The notes under the pieces were generated by a model, which ran no database searches, was not told the origin of the DNA, and was given only the letters and a program-made list of their open reading frames with translations. From Saksenaea vasiformis B4078 (taxonomy: Eukaryota > Mucoromycota > Mucoromycetes > Mucorales > Saksenaeaceae), in assembly GCA_000697055.1 (NCBI GenBank), contig JNDT01000529.1, positions 1 to 18,223 on the forward strand: a DNA stretch of 18,223 nt, given 5' to 3'. Made by a program: the position numbers and the translations under genes. Numbering within the stretch: position 1 is the first letter of the stretch; each line of letters opens with the position of its first letter. Of this stretch, positions 1 to 7,219 are shown piece after piece.

Positions 1-39
1 TATCTATCATTAGTAGGAAGTCAGCACAATAAGTTTACA

Positions 40-859
40 TTAATAGCCACGAGGCGTACCAGCATTGTTTACATCAACGTTAGCGCTACTGGTGGGTATG
101 TCCTCGTTATCACTCTCACTGGAGTCATAACGATCGCTGTTCTCATACGCCTCTTGACTTTCCACGTTATCAGCTGGAGCATACCAATCATCATCGAACC
201 ACAATGCATCTGCGTCCTCATTAGCACTGCCTATATTTCCAACTCTATCTTGCGTTATATCCGTAACGTCCAGCGTTTGTAGATCCTCTGCTAGACTCGC
301 TACGGATTCTACTGGTAGCTCTGCTGTAGGACCTTGACTGGCAGTAGCAGTTGCGACTGATCTCCGTTCCGGCTCATTCGGATTTACACTATTTACAGGT
401 CGGTTCTATAGCGAAAGTCTTGTATTGATACCTTTGACCACCATATGACGGATTCCCTGCACTCGTTTCACCTTGGTTATAGGATCGCAGGCACGGGATG
501 ATGTGTCTATTGAAAACCCGTCTACTGTAAGTTGTCTTATACCAGCTGCACTGCACTCCGTCATCTGAGCGGTTTGAAGCATTTGTTCGCATGCGTTTGC
601 GCGATTGTTCCATGATTTTCAAAGAAATTTGACAGAGAAAGGAGTGAAAGCGGAGTTGTCCTGAAAGTAGTTCCCACGATTCCTGTTTCAAGATAATAAA
701 TATTGATTAGTCAACAGCCAATTTGAGTTTAAGATTTTCTCACGTTTTAACAGTATCCATAGCGTTATCATGCCTAACCCTCCCAGCAACAGATCGGTTT
801 TGACATTGCTCAACGATACCATACTTCCTGTTCTCCGTAGAATAGACTGCTTGACGAAA
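40..859 (-). pseudogene. Decayed transposon-type protein, C-terminal part
   Basis: One minus-strand frame can be followed from about 859 down to a TAA at 40-42. A plausible 61-nt intron (683-743, GTGAGA donor, GACTAATC branch region, CAG acceptor) joins a segment reading RKYGIVEQCQNRSVAGRVRH to NRGNYFQDNSAF without a frame change. The frame is then broken by an in-frame TGA (619-621) and TAG (406-408), and continues into a long acidic Ser/Asp/Glu-rich tail (DRYDSSESDNED near 110-150) ending NAGTPRGY. The basic patch followed by a low-complexity acidic tail resembles the C-terminal region of large transposon-encoded proteins in Mucorales, but I cannot name the superfamily from this piece alone. 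It lies inside the element whose terminus is proposed at 1913. Two nonsense codons argue for a dead copy; strain-specific readthrough or extra introns around the stops are less likely. Confidence 0.5.
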
Positions 860-1519
860 TCAAGAAAAAGCAAGAGGAAATACTTCGTTTGCTGAAGGAA
901 AACGAGATTCCTCCTGCGGCCTCGGAAGAAGAAACGGCGGCCATTGAAGACGAAAGGACGCTAGAAAGACCAACAAATATGGTGAATGGTAGGAGACGAG
1001 CAGCCAAATTGACTGCCAGGGCGTTCAGGGAATATGTCTGCCAAAGATTCTTTGAAGGAGACGAACCAAGGGCAGATAATGCACTTTGGAACCTCTCTGT
1101 CCTCGTGAAGGCAGTTATAGCTGATATTGGTTCCAGTCTGCCAGTCAATGACAACCCCCGTCTCTTGGAGTAACCTGGCGCAAGAGGTGCAAAACAAAGC
1201 AATCTCTGAAGTGGAACGCCAGGCCTCTCAGACGGGGATCATGCTCCAGCGATGCAAGAATTCCTGGGCAGCAAATGGCTTCTCCAATCAAAATGGGGAA
1301 ACCAATATCAATATCAGAACTTGCTGCGAAAGGTAACCCAGAACTATAGTGCTCGAGAGATTAACAAAAATTTTGACAATATAGAACTCTGATAATGTGA
1401 ACTTGTCAGAAGAGTAAGTAAGCCATATGTTGTCATCATGCAAATGAACTAATACATTTGTGCACAGCGAAGAAGAGGGTGACGAACGTCCGGCGAAAAG
1501 GCACCGCAACAGACTGTAA
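838..1519 (+). pseudogene. Decayed unknown gene, probably internal to the left transposon
   Basis: After a possible acceptor (CTCCGTAG at about 831-838) the plus frame opens with a charged helix (NRLLDEIKKKQEEILRLLKE), then TARAFREYVCQRFF and DNALWNLSVLVKAVIADIG, and stops at 1171-1173. The reading continues in a second frame (VSWSNLAQEVQNKAISEVER, from about 1160) and a third (KWLLQSKWGNQYQYQNLLRK, from about 1272). The switches fall at a C5 run (about 1156-1160) and an A run (about 1271-1273). A convincing 54-nt intron follows (1414-1467, GTAAGTA donor, ACTAATAC branch, ACAG acceptor), leading to a short acidic/basic last exon, DEEEGDERPAKRHRNRL, with TAA at 1517-1519. One more frame change is needed just before that intron. 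I do not recognise the family. Its 3' end points toward the proposed element terminus at 1913. Confidence 0.5.
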
Positions 1520-1689
1520 AAATTTATTGTGGATAATGTGTCTTTTACAAATGTAGACCCTGAATTTGATGAAGTGAAATAAAGAGTAGAGTTAATTGGT
1601 TACCACAGAAAAATACCATATGTAAAGTCCTAAGGTCAGCAGAATTATCCTTGTCAATGCATGAAAGAGCTCGTGAAGTAATTTTGGTT

Positions 1690-1913
1690 GATGGCTGTCA
1701 CGGTATTTCCATGATGCATCCAAGATCAATCCTGTAGATAATCCTGGAATTAAAGGATAAACGCAGGATCTATCACGGAATCTGCTATCATGGAATTTCC
1801 GTGCTTATTGTAAAATTATCGTGGAACTATCCTGTACACTATCATGGAATTCCGTGATGATCATGGAACAATCCTGGAAATTGACAATTTCCAGGATTAT
1901 TTTTCCCGTAGTG
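1690..1913. repeat. Palindrome-rich subterminal zone and CACTA-like transposon terminus
   Basis: The stretch repeats, in both orientations, short motifs of the type ATCATGGAAT / ATTCCGTGAT and ATCCTGG / CCAGGAT. Examples are 1772-1780, 1787-1803, 1818-1826 and an imperfect palindrome at 1841-1858. It ends with a perfect 14-bp inverted repeat around one base (1870-1883 and 1885-1898), followed by a T-rich run and CCCGTAGTG ending at 1913. Read from the other strand the edge begins CACTACGGG. Known CACTA (EnSpm) elements have CACTA/TAGTG ends and arrays of short subterminal repeats where transposase binds, so this is read as the right end of an element extending left. The opposite end and the target-site duplication are not in the window. 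Confidence 0.5.
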
Positions 1914-2060
1914 ATGTCTTCTTGATTCACCAACACTGGGTGCAATCAAACGAAAAGCTACTGAAGAACAGACTTAAGTACCTTTTTTTCCTTTTCCATG
2001 TGTCCATTGTACCCACTCAAAACGCATTCATTATTCTCCAATCACAATACTGATATATAG
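1914..2060. other. Spacer between the two mobile elements
   Basis: AT-rich DNA between the proposed CACTA-like end and the GC-rich tail of the Fanzor locus. I see no convincing coding frame; the short open frames here have no family resemblance. The outer boundary of the Fanzor element probably lies in or just left of the TATATA-containing stretch near 2050-2060, but no terminal inverted repeat pairs with it in the 5.2-5.5 kb region by eye. Confidence 0.3.
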
Positions 2061-2307
2061 ACTTTCGCGTGTTCCCGCGAGCCCCCGGAGCCCCCAAGAG
2101 TGCGCACCGTCTCGTGTTTTGGGCTGAAAACTAGATCGTACAAAGGGAAATGCTGCTGATAAAACTTTCATATTCCCCCAAGAGTGCAAGCCATGGTTGC
2201 CCTCCGGGCTTAGATGATTGCTCTGAGGCCAGTTTGCAATTTTACAGAATGAAAAGGCTATGGGCCGGCGAATGGGACAAAGGGCCAGTTTCAAAGGGCA
2301 GTGCTAA
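2061..2307 (-). ncRNA. Candidate Fanzor right end / omega-RNA region
   Basis: The 250 bp immediately downstream (minus strand) of the Fanzor stop codon is clearly more GC-rich than its surroundings. It contains a 13-mer direct repeat (minus strand GCACTCTTGGGGG, at 2091-2103 and 2175-2187), a short GC hairpin (GCCC-TCC-GGGC, 2199-2209) and a C/G-run segment at 2075-2100. In TnpB and Fanzor elements the guide RNA is transcribed from the 3' end of the nuclease ORF into the right end, with the guide specified by DNA just beyond the element edge. The position and structure fit that arrangement, but the RNA itself is an inference and its 3' end cannot be set from this single copy. Confidence 0.4.
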
Positions 2308-2595
2308 CTAGTTGATGGATGCGGCTGTGTGATCAGCTGCGTTCGTTCGGTGGAAAGGAGGAGGACGCTCGTTTTCGTTCCGCATCATGTACATGAAAAC
2401 CTTCCAGATGTTACTGGCGGCCATGCGGTCCCGATCCCAGAAATTCGCCGTGCATGAACTGTTTTGACACTTCAACACAGCGTGGATCTTCGTTGCATCT
2501 TGTTTTTCCTTGGCATTCTTTAAATCGCGTATACCACAGAGAGGACAGATTTGCAATGTCAAATATTCATCTATCATAAAGACGAAAGTAGGAAC
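2308..2595 (-). other. Fanzor last exon: zinc ribbon and RuvC-III
   Basis: After the 44-nt intron 2596-2639 (GTAAGTG donor, CTCTAG acceptor, phase 0) the exon reads VPTFVFMIDEYLTLQICPLC, then LKCQNSSCTANFWDRDRMAA. The CxxC...CxxxxC pair is the RuvC zinc ribbon, and the second Asp of the WDRD stretch matches the RuvC-III metal ligand. The Glu of MIDEY sits where Fanzors and some TnpBs carry a relocated catalytic glutamate; this is from family knowledge and not testable here. This exon itself is free of stops or frameshifts, ending in a short tail NAADHTAASIN. Confidence 0.85.
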
Positions 2596-5217
2596 CTAGA
2601 GACAGGTGTGAGTAATGTCCTGCCTTGAATATCACTTACACTTCGTTGTTTTGCCTTCTGTTTGAGTTTGCTGACTATTGCCTTCGTTGGTGCAGCTGGT
2701 CTGCCTTTCATACTCCCGGAGAAGGCGGCATTCCCGTACGCGATGATGATCGGACGGTTTCTTTCGTCGGCTTCATCATTCGGCGAACGCGGCACCCATT
2801 TTTTCTTGCTTGCTTTTTTCATGTTTTTCGTATTGTTGTGATCGTATTTCACGCTCCCATACAGGAGACGATTAGCAATTTCATTTGTTCCTTTTTGTCT
2901 TCCGATGTAGGATTTGAATTTCAATTTGCTATATCTTAAAGTAAAGTTGTCAGTGCAAAGAGACTGTCATTCCCACAGTATACCTGAGGTCGCGGTAATC
3001 CTGTCGTAATGGGTGAATATGTAGGACATTGCCGAAGTCATTTCTCCCAAATCTACTGTTTTCAGCGAGGGAATCTTATCGATGATAGATTTCGTTTCGG
3101 GTTCTTTCTCAAGGTAAGAATTTCGTAAGCGAGTCGCATGATTAAATCCACAAAGAGAATAATACTCTTTGGTTGTGGTTCGGCGTATCTGTGGGCTGTA
3201 TTACCATCTCCATCCGCAGCCACGAATAAACTGGAGACCCCGGGGTCGACGCCCCAGATTACTGCGTCTGGATACTTGTCTTTGATATCGGCCGGCATAA
3301 GGGCTTTTCGCTTCGGATCGAAAGGAGTCTTGTATTTTTTAAAAAGGCACTCAATATCCACGCCATTGGTGCGGATTGTGTCCCTATGAACCATGTCAGA
3401 AGTACTCCCAAAAAATCGTACAAATTTATCAAAATATCGAAGTCTCTGTCTCAAGACTTTCAAAGGTTTTGTGCCCGATTTTCGCCATATCAAACGCGCG
3501 GAAATATCCGCGCTGGACATCTGCTGTTTTCCAGGCCGAGTCACTATCACGCATACCAGCTTAGTGAGCAATCGACCAAACGCCTGACTGTCGATGGTTA
3601 TATGTCGCATCTGGAGACTGTACAGCGGAAGGATCGTAAATCTTCTTGATCCTTTTGGGTCCGTGTATTTGTGCGGGAAAAATGAATCGTTTTCAATTGA
3701 ACTTGTGGTATCTTTGATAAACTTCTCAACAGCTATGATCTCTGTCTCCGGAAGGGTTTTGATCTTCTTTGGTAGTTTTAGAGCGGAACGATTTTTGATA
3801 GCTGTTCTGATTGCGTACTTGAGACTTGACACGATTGGCTTGGACATATTGCTCATGTTTACTAACTATAACGTAGATCAGTCGCCGGATGTATAGCAGG
3901 CAAACATTACCTCTTTGGTCTTTCGATGAATGTACCCTAACGATACATACTTCTGCTGTTTTGGTTCTTTGATTGATACCTTTTTGTTAAAGCGTTCCAG
4001 AATATGGAAGAACCAAGATAAAAAGAGATGCGGTTCGGCGTTCAGTATCTTCTCGTCAATCTTGCTGATATCAATGATTTTCTGAACCGTTGCGACTTGG
4101 TCATTTACATATTTTCGATTCTCCTTCGTGCGCGGAATCGAGCCAGGCCAAGAGTGGTCGTCACCACAGACTTTGTGATAGATTATATCCGCGACCATTC
4201 GGCGATCTTTTATTGGTAATGCTTTCAGGACAGCAGAGTTATCGCCGTCAGACATGCACACCAGCAAGTATTGTTTGGTTCGTCTTTCAAAGTTCTCTGT
4301 AACGTGATTTCGGATTGTTTCTTCGTACTCCTTCGAAGCTGAGGAGATGATTGTCATGAATCCTTCGGAATGAAATTTGAAGGATCAAAGCTAGGTATCA
4401 ATAGCTTGAATGCGGCATACGTTTCTTGCAACGTTGCATCCGAATCTTTGCCGTAACCAGCGATAAGCGAGAACATGTTATAACAGAGGCTATGCGTAAT
4501 CTGCGGCAGTTGCTTTTTCTCAGAGTATAGCTTTGTGAAGTAATAGTTTGCAAACACCGCCCCGGCATATGTGATATCTCTCTCATTTTTTTTACACAGT
4601 TTACGATGTGGCCGGTAAGGTTCGGGTCGCGCCAGACCGTGCTGAGCGATGCCTTTATCACGCTGGTGCGCTTGAAATCTTTGGGCGGTTTCCGCTTTTT
4701 GACGTGCTTTTCTCACAGTTTACTGGTGCTTCTTTGATGGTCGGTCTTGCCACACGTGGGACAACGCGATTTTCTTCCCTTTGAGTGTAACACCTCTCTT
4801 CTTTCTTTTGCAATCTTTGCTCGTGCTTCGCATTTTGCGTCCCGCTTGCCATATGCTTTCTCAGCCTTGGCAAGCGCCTTCGACTTTTTAGTTGACGTAC
4901 TCGCTGAGGTTTGATAAAATTAATGACATATGAAATCTGAAAGTGGTCATACCTGATGTAGAGGCCACACCAGGATCGTCCTCAGACGATGATGGAACGG
5001 AACGGTGATGAGAACTACTGCCGGCTTCAGACAGAGCTACCGCTTTTTTCCTTCCCTTTTTCTATCTTGAAATAATGTCAAGTCTTTTTTTTCTTATCTT
5101 TGGAAAAAAGTCAAAGGAACTCCTGTACGTACCTAACCGTGTTTTCCTGTGTATTTTTATGGGAGGTTGGAAATCTTCGTCGTCGGGATCCAGTTTGGGC
5201 TTTTCTGATGATTCCAT
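2308..5217 (-). pseudogene. Fanzor (eukaryotic TnpB-like RNA-guided nuclease), degenerate copy
   Basis: Fanzors are eukaryotic relatives of TnpB that cut DNA guided by an RNA from the element's own 3' end. Here about 2,700 coding nt (roughly 900 aa) are seen. Exon 1 starts at ATG 5215-5217 (MESSEKPKLDPDDEDFQPPI). A zinc knuckle (RCPTCGKTDHQRSTSKL) follows near 4720-4765, then a helical region (4.0-4.7 kb) and FTILPLYSLQMRHITID near 3600-3640. RuvC-I is AVIWGVDPGVSSLFVAADG, with Asp at about 3245-3247. A RuvC-II-like block is IIIAYGNAAFSGSMKGRPAA (about 2700-2760). The zinc ribbon is CPLCG...KCQNSSC and RuvC-III is NFWDRDRMAASNIWKV; TAG is at 2308-2310. Clean introns: 4904-4952, 3866-3910, 2596-2639; a first intron about 5062-5132 has mismatched phase. 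Defects: TGA 4713-4715, frameshift in the A8 run 4586-4593, frameshift at about 4357, frameshift at about 3110, TGA 2967-2969 (a weak 48-nt intron could remove this last one). Family assignment is strong; activity is unlikely. Confidence 0.9.
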
Positions 5218-5517
5218 TTTTGATGAGACAACAAGGAAAAAGAGAGAAGTCAGATCAATTTCGTGCGATTTGTATGATATGTACTACAGTCACATTAATG
5301 CGATCATTGCAATCGTCAAAGTGAACGAATCCATTTGATCAGTTACATCTAAGAAAAGGCAAGCGGAGCAAATCCAAGGACGACATTGCTACCGGGAACA
5401 GGTGGGGAATTGATGATGTACTTCAAGAAGACCATCCGTAGATATATGTCACACGCGGTCGTCTCGTAAAAAAAAACGCTAAACTAAAAAATAAAGGCCG
5501 GTAGAAGAAACGCACCA
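5218..5517. promoter_or_regulatory. 5' flank of the Fanzor gene
   Basis: AT-rich, with no convincing frame on either strand. It should hold the Fanzor promoter and the left end of its element, but I could not find a terminal repeat matching the right side. Short broken plus-strand reading such as PRTTLLPGTGGELMMYFKKT near 5375-5435 suggests old coding debris. Confidence 0.3.
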
Positions 5518-5799
5518 ATGAAGCATTACAAAAATTCGCATCACATAGGAGGACTCGAAAAAGTGCTGCTTGCTGAGAACGCTGTGTATACTTGGAGGAG
5601 ACTTTAGGATAATCCTGAAAATCTTACAACAGTGATGTATCAATTTTATGCGTCTGATATAAATCCATACGGCAGGGGAATCAAAAGGACAAGGGCACGA
5701 CTGTACGATTCAGTCATACAAAGTAAGCAAACTTCATGTCAGATACTGGATATTTGCTTCTTGGGAGCCGTAAAGGATTCCGAAACTCCACCACGCTAG
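5518..5799 (+). pseudogene. Short coding relic with one nonsense codon
   Basis: A 93-codon plus-strand frame from ATG 5518 to TAG 5797-5799 carries one internal TAG (5605-5607). On both sides of that stop the reading is protein-like: HHIGGLEKVLLAENAVYTWR before it and DNPENLTTVMYQFYASDINP, then RARLYDSVIQSKQTSCQILD, after it. The family is unknown to me. Its position between the Fanzor 5' flank and the 3' end of the membrane-protein gene, and its decayed state, suggest debris of a larger gene or element. Confidence 0.4.
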
Positions 5800-5811
5800 A
5801 TTACCATTAGT

Positions 5812-6267
5812 TCATCTCGAAACTTTGATATCTTTTTTTTTCTCAATAACCATGAGGATGTAAGGCTTTTGCTGACAGAAAAAAAAAAGCAGGGACAGCA
5901 GGATCAATAGTAGCAGGAAGCAAGAGCCAGTATGTTCAATGCGATGGCGGATGTCCAGAAGTTTTGTAGATATGAAATTGTTTTCCGAATCGAAAGATGA
6001 TGAATAAATATGCAACGTCTGACCGGCCGATCTTCTAAGAAATATGGTTGATTGAAATGGTCGCCGCTGTACGATAGTACAAACGTTTCTAAAGAGGACG
6101 CACTCATTTTATTTAGAAGGGTCCGTTTGAAAGGGATGACGTGTGATGTCCGAACACACAGCATTCATTAAACTTTCGGGTGTTCCAATGAGACATGACC
6201 ATCCTCCATACACGGAGAAAAAAGAAAGAAACAGAACGGTAACAGAAAGCAGGGCTGGTATGGTCAT
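5812..6267 (-). CDS. Small predicted type I membrane protein
   Basis: From ATG 6265-6267 the frame begins MTIPALLSVTVLFLSFFSVY, a textbook signal peptide, followed by a short Cys-containing ectodomain (GGWSCLIGTPESLMNAV). It ends with a strong transmembrane segment (about 5868-5912, SCFLLLLILLSLLFFFC) and a basic tail, EKKKDIKVSR, with TGA at 5812-5814. A TAA interrupts the frame near 6114. A 69-nt, frame-keeping intron (GTGTTC donor about 6183, TTCTAAAT branch, CTTTAG acceptor about 6115-6119 on the minus strand) would remove it, giving a protein of roughly 125 residues; otherwise it is a nonsense mutation and this copy is dead. The topology (signal peptide, ectodomain, one membrane pass, basic cytosolic tail) suits a cell-surface or secretory-pathway protein. 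I do not recognise a family. Confidence 0.55.
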
Positions 6268-7219
6268 TGCAGTTTGGGTCTCTCAGTCCATAATGCCATG
6301 CGGATAAACGCCAATGAAACGGTGTTTTGCGCTTTTTAGTCCAATCAAGGCTCTCAGTTAAAAAAGACTATTTCCTTAGTAAGAGGTCCTTTTCTAGATT
6401 ATCGCGAATAACTTGTTGCAATAGACAGAAGGCAGAATGTGTCAGGTGTGATTTAAGGTATTCCGCATATTGGACTATTAAACAAGTGAATGAACTGCCG
6501 GTATGAGAAGTTGCTTTGAATAACAACGACCGATGAAGAGCATGCAAAGATGTGACACAATTTCTCTAATTAAAGTCTATTGCAATACTCCGAAAATGCC
6601 GAGAAAATGGTAACGAGTTGGGTTACCACCATCTCTTTTATCCTCGAGCAGACAGATAACACAATGGAGGCGCCGCAAGAAAAAAAAAGAAGAATCTTTT
6701 TGAGAGAGACAGTATATCATAAGAACGATCGTGATTCGTCAATTTTCTTGGTCATAACCGAAGATTTATTTTTCAGGAACTCCGCTGAAGCTGGTTTATC
6801 CTCTGTCAAGCATTCTTGGACAGATGAATCTGAATAGAGTTTTCAGGCACGGAGGATCTACGCTTAGTGTGTGTCTCAGAGACGACATCTGCTAAGCCAT
6901 AATAGGGAAAAATGTAGTGTTTGGTTTCACAATCGCCTAATTAAGGTGTCTGTACCACACTACATACACTTTGATGTACCGCTGCAACCTACACAACAAC
7001 AACATATTGTAGCTGTAACAAAGGGAATTCATGCTACAGGGTCGTATTTTCCATTGGAATGGTCTATGGGAAATCTACTCCTTACGAATAGACGAACGCA
7101 TTTGCAGCTAAACTGCACTACAAACTGAATGTCGGTGTGACGTGCCCACGTTTTCAGCTACTAGTTTTTAACAGCGATGCTTCCCTTCAAGCTTCAGCGT
7201 TCCTTTTCTTTCTTTCTTT
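6268..7219. other. Intergenic stretch between divergent genes
   Basis: About 950 bp separate the start of the minus-strand membrane protein from the start of the coiled-coil gene. Open frames at 6580-6837 and 6871-7128 (plus) have no recognisable domain and no splice support, and I do not call them genes. The last 20 bp before the ATG at 7220 is a pure pyrimidine tract (CTTTTCTTTCTTTCTTT type), which fungal promoters often show just upstream of start codons. The rest probably holds both promoters. Confidence 0.5.

Noticed and set aside
810..1202. 130-residue open frame on the minus strand with a Ser-rich stretch
   Set aside because: It is the reverse shadow of the charged plus-strand reading at 838-1173; its composition is the antisense of Glu/Lys codons.
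2061..2307. GC-rich hairpins that might be a tRNA or 5S RNA gene
   Set aside because: No cloverleaf, no A/B box pair and no 5S internal control region could be seen; a Fanzor right end explains the position better.
2596..2939. Plus-strand frame of 104 codons with hydrophobic stretches
   Set aside because: It is antisense to the Fanzor RuvC-II exon and one of its introns.
5904..6164. 86-residue minus-strand frame and a plus-strand reading in the same place
   Set aside because: Both lie out of frame with the signal-peptide-to-transmembrane reading at 5812-6267, which explains the region better.
6580..7128. Two plus-strand open frames of 85 codons each
   Set aside because: No recognisable domain, no splice signals linking them to the coiled-coil gene, and ordinary composition for chance frames.
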